A stretch of 64,000 bases of DNA from DASQHW01 sp038238245 (GCA_038238245.1 JBBRXX010000020.1:20486-84485), one strand, 5' to 3'. Shown: positions 1 to 8,637, numbered from the stretch's first letter. Translations and numbers: made by a program. Notes: generated by a model from the letters alone, not told the origin.

Positions 1-777
1 TCAGCGGGCGAAGACGAGCAAGCCGCCCGCGAGCGCGGTGAGGCCGAAGCCGTACGACAACGTGAGCGCGCGCTCGCGGAGTCGAAGGGCGATCCGCGCG
101 CCGACGTTGGCGAGCGGCACGGACGCGAGACCGAACGCCAGCGTCAGCGACCAGTCGATGTGGCCGAGCCACGCGTGCACCACCGTGCCGGGCACCGCGA
201 GCACGGCCGAGATTGCGAGCGACGTCCCGAGTGCGCGTCGCACGGGCATGTGGAGCGCGGTCATGAACAATGGTGCAAGCAGGAAGCCGCCACTGTTGCC
301 GAGCAGGCCGGAGACAATGCCGACGATCGCGGTGATCGCGATGATGCGCGCGGTCGAGGAGGGTGCGGCGTCGACCGCGGACGTGTCGTCATGACTGCGG
401 AGCAGGACCCGCATGCCGAGCACGAGCACCAGCATGTCGGTCGCCAGGATCAGGTCGCCGCCCGGGATCCAACGCGTGCTCAGCGCCCCGATGATCGTGG
501 CGGGAACGCCGGCGGCCAGCGCGAGGCGGAGCACCCGGCCGTCGATACAGCGCTCGCGTGCATACACGCGGCTCGCGAGCAGCGTGGCGGGAATCGTCGC
601 GGGCAGCGGTGAGGCCACCGCGACGATCGCGGGCACGCCGATGACGTGGAGCAGGGGCGTCGCGAGCGCGGAGCCGCCCTTTCCGAAGGCCCCCGACAAG
701 AGACCGATGCCGGCGCCGATCAATGCGGCCCCGAGGAGGAGTTCTGCGCTCACCTCCTCATACAACGCCACCCGCAT
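1..777 (-). CDS. TauE/SafE family sulfite/anion exporter
   Basis: A 258-residue polytopic membrane protein of the TauE/SafE (DUF81) family, which exports sulfite, sulfoacetate or related organic anions across the cytoplasmic membrane. Two homologous halves are visible, each opening with a glycine-rich helix (GIGLLSGAFGKGGSA near residue 22 and IVGIVSGLLGNSGG near 151), the family's internal duplication. It ends with TGA at the very first base of the window. It is transcribed away from a LysR regulator 46 bp away, so that regulator probably controls it. The substrate cannot be read from the sequence; a sulfur oxyanion is only the family default. A second paralogue lies near 37 kb. Confidence 0.88.
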   Translation of the reverse strand: MRVALYEEVSAELLLGAALIGAGIGLLSGAFGKGGSALATPLLHVIGVPAIVAVASPLPATIPATLLASRVYARERCIDGRVLRLALAAGVPATIIGALSTRWIPGGDLILATDMLVLVLGMRVLLRSHDDTSAVDAAPSSTARIIAITAIVGIVSGLLGNSGGFLLAPLFMTALHMPVRRALGTSLAISAVLAVPGTVVHAWLGHIDWSLTLAFGLASVPLANVGARIALRLRERALTLSYGFGLTALAGGLLVFAR

Positions 778-810
778 ACATAGATCAATCCTCTTTCACC
801 TTCTCTACTG

Positions 811-825
811 ATAGGGTTTCCCTAT
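811..825. promoter_or_regulatory. LysR-type operator (ATAG-N7-CTAT)
   Basis: The perfect palindrome ATAGGGTTTCCCTAT contains the T-N11-A spacing of LysR-family boxes. It overlaps the ATG of the LysR gene itself and lies in the 46-bp gap shared with the divergent exporter. This position fits autorepression plus control of the exporter. The palindrome is seen directly; the binding is inferred. Confidence 0.6.
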
Positions 826-1711
826 GGAGCTGCGCCAGGTCGACTACGTCCTCGCGGTCGTCGACGAGGGAAGCTTCACCGCCGGCGCCGCCGCGATCGG
901 GGTCGCCCAGCCTTCGCTGTCGGAGTCGATCCGGCGGCTCGAGCGCGAGCTGGGTGTGCGCCTCTTCCATCGGGTGGGGCGCCGAGTCGGGCTCACCGAT
1001 GCCGGTCGCGCGTTCGAGGGCCCGGCCCGCCGGTTGGTGCGCGAACGCGAGCTGGTGCTCGAAGCGGTCGGCGGGGTGCGCACCCTCGATCACGGGACGC
1101 TCGACCTCGTGTCGCTGCCGACGCTGGCCGTCGATCCGCTCGCGTCGCTCGTCGGACAATTTCGGGTCGCCCACCCGGGGATCATCGTGCGCATCGCGGA
1201 ACCCGAGGACACGAACGCCGTCGAGGAGCGTCTCGCCGACGGGCGCAGCGAGGTCGGCCTCGCCGATCTCCCGCCGCGCCGAGACGACCTCGTCGCGATC
1301 AAGCTCGGGCGTCAGGAGATCGTCGCGGTGTGTCCGCCGGGTACCCGGCTTCCCGCGCCCGGACGCCTTCCGGTCGGCCGTCTCGCCGGCATGCCCCTCG
1401 TCGCGACGCCGGCAGGCACCTCGACGCGGGATCTGCTCGATCGGGCCCTCGCCGACGCGAGCGTCGCCCCGCTCATCGCCGTCGAGACGTCCCAGCGCGA
1501 GGCCATCGCGCCGCTCGTGCTCGGCGGCGCCGGCACGTCGTTCCTGCCCCGTCCGATGGCCGATGCGCTCGCCGCCCAGGGTGCGGTCGTCGCCCGGCTC
1601 GTGCCCGGGCTTTCACGCACGATCGGGCTGCTGCACCGCGCGAGCCCGCTGACGCCGGCGGCCCGGGCGTTCGTCGAGCTGGCGCGGGTCCGGAGCGCGC
1701 CAAATGGGTAG
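824..1711 (+). CDS. LysR family transcriptional regulator
   Basis: A 295-residue LysR-type regulator of usual family length. The N-terminal winged helix-turn-helix covers roughly residues 1-60 (MELRQVDYVLAVVDEGSFT, then QPSLSESIRRLERELGVRLF). The remainder is the periplasmic-binding-protein-like effector domain. It is divergent from the TauE/SafE exporter, the usual arrangement in which a LysR protein regulates its neighbour and itself. The start codon lies inside a perfect LysR-box palindrome. The inducer is unknown; an anion handled by the exporter is the natural guess. Its stop region overlaps a small downstream frame. Confidence 0.9.
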   Translation: MELRQVDYVLAVVDEGSFTAGAAAIGVAQPSLSESIRRLERELGVRLFHRVGRRVGLTDAGRAFEGPARRLVRERELVLEAVGGVRTLDHGTLDLVSLPTLAVDPLASLVGQFRVAHPGIIVRIAEPEDTNAVEERLADGRSEVGLADLPPRRDDLVAIKLGRQEIVAVCPPGTRLPAPGRLPVGRLAGMPLVATPAGTSTRDLLDRALADASVAPLIAVETSQREAIAPLVLGGAGTSFLPRPMADALAAQGAVVARLVPGLSRTIGLLHRASPLTPAARAFVELARVRSAPNG

Positions 1712-1910
1712 GAACGCCCGCATGCAGAACGACCCCCGTGTCGAACGACGGGCCGACGGGCTCCTTCCGGAGGAGCAGGCGGCCGGCAGCGAGGATCCGC
1801 AGGCCCAAGCGGCCGAGATCCTCGCCGAATCCGACGAGCGGGCCGACGACCCGCGTGCGGAGGAGCGTCGTACCTCCGAGGACACCGTGGAGCCGCCGTC
1901 CACGGAGTGA
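1704..1910 (+). CDS. Small acidic conserved hypothetical protein
   Basis: A 68-residue hydrophilic, Glu/Asp-rich protein beginning inside the last codons of the LysR gene (8-bp overlap). The segment RADGLLPEEQAAGSEDPQAQ followed by AEILAESDER resembles a class of short proteins I recall from many actinobacterial genomes, always without a known function. No membrane segment, signal peptide or Cys is present; the composition suggests an extended or helical soluble peptide. An alternative start is the second Met (MQNDPRVE). Function unknown. Confidence 0.6.
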   Translation: MGRNARMQNDPRVERRADGLLPEEQAAGSEDPQAQAAEILAESDERADDPRAEERRTSEDTVEPPSTE

Positions 1911-1931
1911 CGGTGCCAAGCTGACGCCGCG

Positions 1932-2864
1932 TCACGAGATCCGGTTGATCGCCGCGGCGAGGATCTCGTCGTGCACGGCGACGATCCGCTCGGCCGTGAT
2001 GTCGGTGCGCCCGGCGTCGTGCCAGCGCCATGCTTCCGCCGGCGCGCCTTCCTCACCCATGCTCACGGTGTCGGAGATGTCGTGCCACGCGAGATCGTCC
2101 ACGTTGCCGTAGCGACGCGCGAAGTCGTCCGCGACATCGAGCCCGAAGAGCAGCGCGAGATTGCCGCGGCAGTGCGCGACGTCGGCCGCAGCGGGACCGC
2201 GACACGCGTGGGTCCAATCGACGACGCCGGTGAGGTTGCCGCGTTGCCACAGCACGTTCCCCGGCAAGAAGTCGCGGTGCACGAGCACACGTTCGTGCGT
2301 CGGCACCGGCTGCTGTGCGATGTCGATCGCGCGCTCCCACACCTCGGGCCGGCGCGACCATGAGGGCGGCGCGGTCACCGTGTCGAGGCTCCAGGGGCGG
2401 AAGTAATTGAGGGTGCCGGGCGGGACCGGCACCTCGTGGATCGCACGCAGCGTCTCGACCAACCGGTCGAGGAAGGCGTCGAGGTCGGGCGGCGCGAGCA
2501 CGTCACGACCGGGGAGCCGCGTCATGAGCACCGCCGGCACGTCGGTGTGCACCCCCGTGGCATCGGCGCCGACGAGAAGGGGCACCGGAAGCGCGGGGCG
2601 CTCTGCCGATGCAAGGAGTCCGAGCGCGGCCGCCTCGTTCTCGACGACGCCGATGTCCGGTGCGAGGTCGGTGCGGGCCCAGCGCCGGAGGACGAGACGG
2701 TGCACCTGCGTCTCGTCCTCCACGTCGATCGCGTGCATTGCGGCGGCCCACGAGTTGCGCAGGCGCCGCACCCGCGTGACACGCGCCGCCGGACCTACCT
2801 GTGCCGCCGCCCAGGTCAGCGTCGCAGCCGGCGGGCGGCGCCGCATCTCGACGGGTATCTGCAT
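1932..2864 (-). CDS. Aminoglycoside phosphotransferase-family kinase
   Basis: About 310 residues with the APH/choline-kinase fold. The catalytic Brenner motif is visible as VHRDFLPGNVLW, followed by the metal-binding GVVDWTHA, as in small-molecule phosphotransferases and homoserine-kinase-like proteins. The frame is open further upstream, but the extension is Arg/Ser-rich shadow sequence overlapping the divergent msrA, so the start is placed at the ATG at 2864 (MQIPVEMRRRPP). The true substrate is unknown. Most chromosomal members of this family in actinobacteria are not resistance enzymes. Confidence 0.8.
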   Translation of the reverse strand: MQIPVEMRRRPPAATLTWAAAQVGPAARVTRVRRLRNSWAAAMHAIDVEDETQVHRLVLRRWARTDLAPDIGVVENEAAALGLLASAERPALPVPLLVGADATGVHTDVPAVLMTRLPGRDVLAPPDLDAFLDRLVETLRAIHEVPVPPGTLNYFRPWSLDTVTAPPSWSRRPEVWERAIDIAQQPVPTHERVLVHRDFLPGNVLWQRGNLTGVVDWTHACRGPAAADVAHCRGNLALLFGLDVADDFARRYGNVDDLAWHDISDTVSMGEEGAPAEAWRWHDAGRTDITAERIVAVHDEILAAAINRIS

Positions 2865-2949
2865 CCGCGGGAACCTTCGGAGCCGAACGGTGGTTCCCTT
2901 CGACGGTATCCGCCACCGGCCCGACCGGGCCGTCGAAAGAGGTGCGCCG

Positions 2950-3597
2950 ATGTTCCTTCGTCGCGACAAGCTCACCGTTCCCACCGCCGAGCAGGCCCTG
3001 CCAGGCCGGCCGCAGCGCGCATTCTCGGTGCCCGCGCGCCACTTCGTGCTCGGCACACCGCTCGAGCCGCCGTTCCCGGACGGCCTCGAGCAGGCCGTCT
3101 TCGCGATGGGTTGTTTCTGGGGCGCCGAGCGCAAGTTCTGGGAGGCCGAAGGCGTCTACACCACGGCCGTCGGTTACGCGGGTGGCAGCACCCCGAATCC
3201 GACCTACGAAGAGGTGTGCTCCGGCCGCACCGGTCACACGGAGGCGGTGCTCGTCGTGTTCGACCCGAAGGTGACGTCGTACGACGCGATGCTTCGTGTC
3301 TTCTGGGAGAGCCACGATCCGACGCAGGGGATGCGGCAGGGCAACGACACCGGCACGCAATACCGCTCCGCCATCTACACGTTCGGCGACGAGCAGGTCC
3401 GCGCCGTCGAGACGTCGCGTGCGATGTTCCAGGAGCGACTGCGCGGATCGGGCTACGACGACATCACGACAGAGGTCGCGCCCGCCGGGACGTTCTCCTA
3501 CGCCGAGGACTACCACCAGCAGTACCTCGCCAAGAACCCGAACGGCTACTGCGGCATCGGCGGCACGGGCGTCAGCTGCCCGATCGGGGTGGCGTAG
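2950..3597 (+). CDS. msrA: Peptide-methionine (S)-S-oxide reductase MsrA
   Basis: A 215-residue reductase that repairs the S-epimer of methionine sulfoxide in proteins using thioredoxin equivalents. The catalytic motif GCFWGAE (Cys near residue 55), the conserved GYAGG, and the GHTEAV and DYHQQYL segments are all present. Two C-terminal cysteines (CGIGGTGVSC) are the likely resolving pair. The start is the ATG at 2950 with an upstream purine-rich AGAGGTG; longer frames run into the divergent phosphotransferase. It stands alone as a probable single-gene unit, with no MsrB in the window. Confidence 0.96.
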   Translation: MFLRRDKLTVPTAEQALPGRPQRAFSVPARHFVLGTPLEPPFPDGLEQAVFAMGCFWGAERKFWEAEGVYTTAVGYAGGSTPNPTYEEVCSGRTGHTEAVLVVFDPKVTSYDAMLRVFWESHDPTQGMRQGNDTGTQYRSAIYTFGDEQVRAVETSRAMFQERLRGSGYDDITTEVAPAGTFSYAEDYHQQYLAKNPNGYCGIGGTGVSCPIGVA

Positions 3598-3607
3598 CAC
3601 CCTGCGG

Positions 3608-3613
3608 TAGCGT
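3608..3613 (+). promoter_or_regulatory. Leaderless -10 element for coaA
   Basis: TAGCGT lies 9 nt upstream of the GTG start at 3623, and no ribosome-binding site is visible. This matches the TANNNT -10 plus short-spacing pattern of leaderless actinobacterial transcripts. Confidence 0.4.
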
Positions 3614-3622
3614 CGCTTCTTC

Positions 3623-4576
3623 GTGGAGCCGGTCAGCGAGTCGGAGCTCGATCCGTACGTCGACTTCAGCCGCGAGGAATGGAGCAAGCTCCGCGCGTCG
3701 ACGCCGCTGACCCTGACCGAGGCGGATCTGGCGCAGCTCCGTGGCCTCGACGAGCCGATGCCCATGGACGAGGTCGAAGCGGTCTACCTCCCGTTGTCGC
3801 GCCTGTTGAATCTTCGGATCGCCGCCACGCGCGACATGCATGCGGTGACCGAGACGTTCCTCGGGCACCTGCACGCGGGCGTGCCGTACGTGATCGGGCT
3901 CGCGGGGAGCGTCGCGGCGGGGAAGAGCACGATCGCGCGCATGCTGCAAGCGTTGCTCGGGCGCTGGCCCGATCACCCGCGTGTTGATCTCGTGACCACA
4001 GACGGCTTCCTGTTCCCGAACTCCACGCTGGAAGCGCGCGGCCTCATGGCGCGCAAGGGCTTTCCCGAGAGCTATGACGTGCGCGCGTTGATGCGCTTCC
4101 TCGCCGAGCTGAAGGCAGGATCCACGGAGGTGCACGCGCCGCGGTACTCGCACCTCACCTACGACATCCTTCCCGGCGAGGAGATCATCCTTCGTTCACC
4201 CGACATCGTGATCGTCGAGGGCGTGAACGTGCTCCAAACCCCGGCGCGTCGCGGCCGGGCCGAGGCGACCGTCGTCGTGTCGGACTTCTTCGACTTCTCG
4301 ATCTACGTGGACGCCTCCGAGGACGCCCTGGTCCGTTGGTACGTCGACCGTCTCTTGCTGCTGCGCGAGACGTCGCTGCACGATCCTCGGTCCTACTTCA
4401 ACTTCCTGACGCAATACAGCGAAGAGGCGACCGCAGACTTCGCGACGTCGGTCTGGACGCAGGTGAACCTCGTGAACCTGCGGGAGAACATCGCGCCGAC
4501 GCGCGGGCGGGCGAATCTCATCCTCGAGAAGCGCAGGGACCATGCCGTCCAGCGCGTGAGGTTGCGGAAGCTCTGA
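3623..4576 (+). CDS. coaA: Type I pantothenate kinase
   Basis: A 317-residue kinase that catalyses the first committed step of coenzyme A synthesis (ATP + pantothenate to 4'-phosphopantothenate). The P-loop GLAGSVAAGKST is at residues 92-103. The family blocks LVTTDGFLFPN, KGFPESYD, APRYSHLTYDI and VEGVNVLQ follow. Length and order match bacterial type I enzymes such as E. coli and mycobacterial CoaA. Translation begins at GTG; there is no Shine-Dalgarno, but a -10-like hexamer sits just upstream. It is convergent with the TetR gene that ends 4 bp downstream. Confidence 0.96.
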   Translation: MEPVSESELDPYVDFSREEWSKLRASTPLTLTEADLAQLRGLDEPMPMDEVEAVYLPLSRLLNLRIAATRDMHAVTETFLGHLHAGVPYVIGLAGSVAAGKSTIARMLQALLGRWPDHPRVDLVTTDGFLFPNSTLEARGLMARKGFPESYDVRALMRFLAELKAGSTEVHAPRYSHLTYDILPGEEIILRSPDIVIVEGVNVLQTPARRGRAEATVVVSDFFDFSIYVDASEDALVRWYVDRLLLLRETSLHDPRSYFNFLTQYSEEATADFATSVWTQVNLVNLRENIAPTRGRANLILEKRRDHAVQRVRLRKL

Positions 4577-4580
4577 GCTC

Positions 4581-5186
4581 CTACTCGCCGGCCGGTCCCG
4601 GGGGCTCGCCGGGGCGAACGCCGCGCAGCCCAAACCACACGAGCTCGGAGATCCACTGGGCGAGCTGCTCGGCGTCGACATCGCTCGCCGGCCGCTGCAG
4701 CGCCCAACGTCCGACGGATTCACCCATCCCGACGAGTGCGCTCGCGAGGACGAGCCGCTGCTCGGGCGATCCTTCGATGAAGATCAGCAACGAGATCGTC
4801 TCCGCGGTCGCGTCGATGATCTCCTCGACGATGCGCGCGAACTCGGGATCGGAACGAATCGCGGTGCTGAGCAGGAGCCGGAACGCGCTGCGGTTGCCGA
4901 GCGCGAAGTCGAAATACGCGCGAAAGCCCATCTCGACGCGATCGCGTGCGCTTCCGGCGCGGCCCGTCGCGTCGGCCAGCGTGGTGAGGAGCTCGGCGCC
5001 CGTGCTCTCGAGCAGCTCGACGTACAGCGCCCGCTTGCTCGGGAAGTGCTGGTACAGCACCGGCTTGGTCACGCCTGCGGATTCCGCGATCTCGTCCATC
5101 GACGTCGCGTGGAATCCCTGCTCGGCGAAGCGATCGCGCGCAACTTCGAGCAGCTGGAGACGGCGCTGGTCCGCAGGCAGTCGCAT
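4581..5186 (-). CDS. TetR family transcriptional regulator
   Basis: A 201-residue one-component regulator. The N-terminal helix-turn-helix is clear (RLQLLEVARDRFAEQGFHAT, MDEIAESAGVTKPVLYQHFP, KRALYVELLE). The C-terminal ligand domain includes a ALVGMGESVGRWAL segment reminiscent of regulators of lipid and acyl-CoA genes. It follows the aldo/keto reductase in the same direction with only 12 bp between them, so the two probably form one transcript. The ligand is unknown. Confidence 0.9.
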   Translation of the reverse strand: MRLPADQRRLQLLEVARDRFAEQGFHATSMDEIAESAGVTKPVLYQHFPSKRALYVELLESTGAELLTTLADATGRAGSARDRVEMGFRAYFDFALGNRSAFRLLLSTAIRSDPEFARIVEEIIDATAETISLLIFIEGSPEQRLVLASALVGMGESVGRWALQRPASDVDAEQLAQWISELVWFGLRGVRPGEPPGPAGE

Positions 5187-5198
5187 CCGGCGGCGAGG

Positions 5199-6206
5199 TC
5201 AGACGCTCGATTTCAGTGGCATGACGTAGCGGTCGGCGTGATCGAAGTTGCGCGACCACAAGTCGTCGACGGCGCGGCTTTCGGAAGGGGAGAGCGGTCG
5301 CTCCGACGCCGCCGCGTACTCGCGCACCTCGGCGACCGACAACACGGTCGGAATCACGCACGCGAACGTCGGGTTGGCGAGAATGCCGGCGATGGCCGCT
5401 TGTCCGATCGTGCGCCCGGTCTCGGGCGCCCACAGGAATCCGAGCGTGTCGGCCTTCTCGAAGTTGTCGAGCATGTTGTCACGATTGCGATGCGACCGAT
5501 GATCCTTGGCGTCGAAGACTGTGTCCGGCGTGATCTTGCCGGAGAGGGTGTCGGATGCGTGCGGCACGCGGGCGATGAGGCCGACCTGGCCGTCCTGCAC
5601 CCTTGGCCGGCGTCCGAACGAGAGCCCGGGCTCTTGCTCGAGCACGTTGAACACCGTTTGCAGAGACACGATCGGGCGGTTGTCGATCGCGCGGTTGCCT
5701 TCCTCGACCCAGCCGATCGCCGGACCGAGTGCCACGCCGAGCTCGCGCACCTTGCCTTCGTCCCGCAGCTTGCCGAGCGTCTCCCAGACGTCGTCGTCGA
5801 CGATCGGTTCGATGCGCGGGTTGTGCAACTGCAAGAGGTCGATGCGATCGGTACCGAGCCGGCGCAATGAGTCCTCCACCTGCGCGCGCACGGACTCGGG
5901 ACGCCAGTCGTGGGGGCGTTCGGACTGCCCCGGAAATTTGCGCTCGGCGCTGATGTCGTAGCCGACCTTCGTGGTGAGCACGATGTCGTCGCGCGCCGTG
6001 AGGTAGCGGGCGAGGATCGTCTCACCGGCGCCGTCCTGGCCGTAGACCGGCGCGGTGTCGATGAAGTTGATGCCGGCATCCAGCGCGGCCTTGATCATCT
6101 CGTGCGGATCGTCGGTGCGTCCCCACCAATCGCTGACCAGCGTCCAGGTGCCGAAGCCGACCTCGGAGACGGTCAGGTCACTGTTTCCCAGACGGCGGGA
6201 GCGCAT
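5199..6206 (-). CDS. Aldo/keto reductase
   Basis: A 335-residue NADPH-dependent (beta/alpha)8-barrel oxidoreductase. The catalytic tetrad can be placed as Asp in FIDTAPVYG, Tyr in the same motif, Lys in VLTTKVG and His in LLQLHNP. The segment GQAAIAGILANP belongs to the C-terminal cofactor region. It closely resembles the L-fucose/D-threo-aldose dehydrogenase-like branch of the family, but the substrate is not inferable. It is probably co-transcribed with the downstream TetR gene. A TACGAT hexamer 6 nt before the ATG suggests a leaderless mRNA. Confidence 0.9.
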   Translation of the reverse strand: MRSRRLGNSDLTVSEVGFGTWTLVSDWWGRTDDPHEMIKAALDAGINFIDTAPVYGQDGAGETILARYLTARDDIVLTTKVGYDISAERKFPGQSERPHDWRPESVRAQVEDSLRRLGTDRIDLLQLHNPRIEPIVDDDVWETLGKLRDEGKVRELGVALGPAIGWVEEGNRAIDNRPIVSLQTVFNVLEQEPGLSFGRRPRVQDGQVGLIARVPHASDTLSGKITPDTVFDAKDHRSHRNRDNMLDNFEKADTLGFLWAPETGRTIGQAAIAGILANPTFACVIPTVLSVAEVREYAAASERPLSPSESRAVDDLWSRNFDHADRYVMPLKSSV

Positions 6207-6212
6207 CGGGCG

Positions 6213-6218
6213 ATCGTA
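6213..6218 (-). promoter_or_regulatory. Leaderless -10 element for aldo/keto reductase
   Basis: On the minus strand TACGAT is followed by 6 nt (CGCCCG) and the ATG at 6206. No Shine-Dalgarno could fit, so transcription probably starts at the start codon. Confidence 0.5.
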
Positions 6219-6244
6219 CTGAGAGCGGCGGCCCGATGGCGGGC

Positions 6245-6505
6245 TCAGCCGGCCTGTCGATCCTCACGGGCGGCGGCCCGTACGCCGTAGGCGAGGACGA
6301 TCGGCAGGGGCAGCACCACGCAGCTCGCCACGAGTCCGGTGACCGAGACCGCAACGGTCCACTCGGGGAAGCCGGTCGCGACCCCGACGAAGAAGGCGAC
6401 GATCGCGATGCCGAGTGCGGTGTACCCGACGCGCTTGCCGAGCGCGGCCGCGCGCGCGACTCGGGCGCGGCGAGCGACCACCGGGTCGTCTACCACGCGA
6501 GCCAC
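6245..6505 (-). CDS. Small two-helix membrane protein
   Basis: An 86-residue protein starting at a GTG (VARVVDDPVVARRARVARAA) that overlaps the end of the upstream glycosyltransferase by 16 bp. Two hydrophobic helices are visible (YTALGIAIVAFFVGVATGF and VTGLVASCVVLPLPIVLAYG), separated by a short turn with PEW, and the tail is basic. The overlap implies co-translation with the glycosyltransferase. Function unknown. Longer upstream readings in this frame are shadows of the glycosyltransferase. Confidence 0.65.
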   Translation of the reverse strand: MARVVDDPVVARRARVARAAALGKRVGYTALGIAIVAFFVGVATGFPEWTVAVSVTGLVASCVVLPLPIVLAYGVRAAAREDRQAG

Positions 6506-7581
6506 CCGTGCGCCGCGAACGCCTCGTCGATCGCCACCGGCAGATCCGCGAGCGCGAAGGACAGCTCGGCGCGACGCACGTTGGCGTCGAAGTACCGATC
6601 GCAGACCTCGGCGGGTTCGGCGAGGAACCGCACGAGCTGCTCGGGATGCTCCGTCGAGAACACTCGCACACCCGACGCGAGAAGCTCCGCGAGGACCGGG
6701 TACGGGTACGCGACACACGGACGGCGGAACGCGGTGGCCTCGATGATCGGGTTGCCGAACCCTTCCCACGTCGATGGGAACACGACGAGGTCCGCCGCCG
6801 CGTACGCATCGCCGGCGTCGCCGGCACGACCCATCGTCACGGGCACGGGTAATCGGTCGAGGATCCGTTCGAGCGTCGGCGCATAACCGTCTTCGGCGGG
6901 ACCGGAGAGCCAGTATTGGATCGCGCGATCGGGCGCGAGGTGATGCAGGCGTTGCGCGAACCGGATGCCACCGGGCACGTTCTTGCGCTCGATCGCACGG
7001 GCAGGTTGGAACAGCACGAAGTCGTCGTCGGTGAACCCGAACGCCTTCCGGGTCGCGGCGCGGTCGCCGGGCGGCGGCGCGAGGTCGAAGTAGTTGTGGA
7101 TCGTCGTGACGTTCTCGTAGCGACGGGCCTGGAGCTCGCGCCTGCTGCGCAGGTTGACGGTGGCGTGCAACGCCCCCTCGATCCGAGGAGGGAAGTCGGC
7201 CTCCAGGTGCTGCATATTTCGGCGCTGCCAGGGCAGGTCGTGGTGGCGGAGCACGACGCGACCGGAATGTTGCGCCGCGGCCAGGGCGACCGCTGTTGCG
7301 GCGCTCCGGTTGAGCGGCAGCGAGCAGATGTTGTCGACGACGACGAGATCGGCCCCGCCGATCGCTGCGGTGATCGCGCGCTCGTCGGGTGGTTCAGTGG
7401 CGTCGATGGCAAGTGTCGGCAACACGACGTCGTCGGTCTGACCCCCGTCTTCGATCGAGCCCGCGACGCGACGGTTTGCGAATCCCAGCTCGCGCAGCGC
7501 CCACTGCCACTTGCGCGCTTCGACCGAGACGCCATCGTCACCACCGAGGCGGAACGAGATCGTGACGGCCTGCCGTCCCAT
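6490..7581 (-). CDS. GT-B fold glycosyltransferase
   Basis: A 363-residue protein with the layout of family 4-type GT-B enzymes. The N-terminal acceptor half includes VSVEARKWQWALRELG. The C-terminal donor half includes FQPARAIERKNVPGGIRFAQ, then AAADLVVFPSTWEGFGNPII with the conserved Glu region that binds the nucleotide-sugar. Cytoplasmic, transferring a sugar to an unknown acceptor. It is probably in one operon with the small membrane protein that overlaps its 3' end. No polysaccharide cluster surrounds it. Confidence 0.85.
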   Translation of the reverse strand: MGRQAVTISFRLGGDDGVSVEARKWQWALRELGFANRRVAGSIEDGGQTDDVVLPTLAIDATEPPDERAITAAIGGADLVVVDNICSLPLNRSAATAVALAAAQHSGRVVLRHHDLPWQRRNMQHLEADFPPRIEGALHATVNLRSRRELQARRYENVTTIHNYFDLAPPPGDRAATRKAFGFTDDDFVLFQPARAIERKNVPGGIRFAQRLHHLAPDRAIQYWLSGPAEDGYAPTLERILDRLPVPVTMGRAGDAGDAYAAADLVVFPSTWEGFGNPIIEATAFRRPCVAYPYPVLAELLASGVRVFSTEHPEQLVRFLAEPAEVCDRYFDANVRRAELSFALADLPVAIDEAFAAHGWLAW

Positions 7582-7602
7582 ATCTCGCCGAGGGTAGGCG
7601 CG

Positions 7603-8250
7603 TCAGGGGACGTTGACGTATGTGAGGCGACGGTTCGTCGCGTCGAGCACGGCACGGGCCACTGCGTCGGCTTGTTGTTGCGGCCGCACGATGGCCGAAC
7701 CCGAGACGAGCTGCTCGGACGGCGGCATGACGAACACGATGGTCACGACCGCAATGTCGTGCGCACCGACGCGAACGATCTGTGCGTGATCGACATCTAT
7801 GCGCTCCGCCGCCGGCTCGAGCTGGCGGAGTGCGTCGACGGTGGCGGCGGCGACGAGCCGATGACGGGCCGTCGTGGCGATCGAGCCCTCGGCAAAGCCG
7901 ACGGCCTCGTCGTCTTCACGGGCGAGCGTGACGCGCACGAGCGAACGCAGTCCGTTCGCCTCGGCCGTGATCACCACGATCGACGGCCGGATGTCGGGGG
8001 CGATCCTGTCGTCGAGGACATTGCCGCCGAGCTGCACCACGCTGATGAGGCGGCGGTCGAGGTCGAGCCCGAAGGACGCGAGCGCGATCGACTGGACGTC
8101 GCGCACGATCTGCTTCGGGTGTTTGCCGGGGTGGGCGACGATGTGCACCTCCGAGACCCGGCCGTCGGCCTCGGAGACCATCCGCGCGATGGAGACGTCG
8201 GGCAGCCGGCAGATCTCCCGTTCCACTTCGGTGAGGTCGAGCTCGGTCAC
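7603..8250 (-). CDS. Conserved hypothetical protein, alpha/beta
   Basis: A 215-residue soluble protein, start chosen at GTG 8250 (VTELDLTEVEREICRLPDVS); the open frame further upstream is low-complexity GC shadow. The notable segment is PGKHPKQIVRDVQSIALASF followed by GLDLDRRLISVVQL. I recall this motif from uncharacterised proteins of several Gram-positive lineages, without an assigned role. The rest reads as repeated alpha/beta elements and has no catalytic signature. It is divergent from the HD-domain cluster across a 387-bp intergenic region, so a shared regulatory theme is possible. Confidence 0.7.
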   Translation of the reverse strand: MTELDLTEVEREICRLPDVSIARMVSEADGRVSEVHIVAHPGKHPKQIVRDVQSIALASFGLDLDRRLISVVQLGGNVLDDRIAPDIRPSIVVITAEANGLRSLVRVTLAREDDEAVGFAEGSIATTARHRLVAAATVDALRQLEPAAERIDVDHAQIVRVGAHDIAVVTIVFVMPPSEQLVSGSAIVRPQQQADAVARAVLDATNRRLTYVNVP

Positions 8251-8637
8251 GCCCGTTCTTTTCTCCGCGGCTCCCGGCGCACCGAGACTACGCACCGGCC
8301 CGGCCCGGGCGGCTGATCCCCTGCCCCCGGGCGGGGATGTCGGAAGTTCTTGCGCAATTGGTGCGATCCCGCGAGAATTCATGGAAAGACCTGGTCGGGC
8401 GGTCGCACCGGGTTGCGTTTGGTGCACCCGAATGTTGCCTCTGTGAGCCATGGGGCGACGGGCATCAGGTATCGCGCGGCGAACTGGGAGTGGCCTACGG
8501 CGCAACGATCCAGGAGATAGACGGCAAGGCCTCGGGCCGGACCTCTTCTCTTCACAACGGCAAGTCCCTGAGCGGAGCGGATGCCCTGTCGCACCTAGCG
8601 GTGAGCGGCGGAGGATCAGACGCAAGGGGGAATTCTC
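8251..8637 (+). promoter_or_regulatory. Intergenic region with candidate structured leader RNA
   Basis: This 387-bp region has no credible gene on either strand. It serves as the divergent promoter region. On the plus strand, roughly 8440-8637, it contains many short inverted repeats directly before a ribosome-binding site (AAGGGGG at 8624-8630) and a tiny peptide gene. The stretch 8500-8541 (GGCGCAACG, a small hairpin, AGACGGCAAGGCC, then GGGCC) loosely resembles the core of GEMM-I cyclic-di-GMP riboswitches. The second half of that motif cannot be aligned convincingly, so the class is unassigned. Confidence 0.35.

Noticed and set aside
1932..3134. A 400-codon phosphotransferase with a long N-terminal extension
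   Set aside because: The extra 90 residues are Arg/Ser-rich and overlap the divergent msrA gene; the ATG at 2864 gives a normal family length.
8440..8637. Assignment of the leader as a GEMM-I cyclic-di-GMP riboswitch
   Set aside because: Only the first half of the motif can be aligned, with several mismatches in invariant positions; kept as an unclassified candidate.
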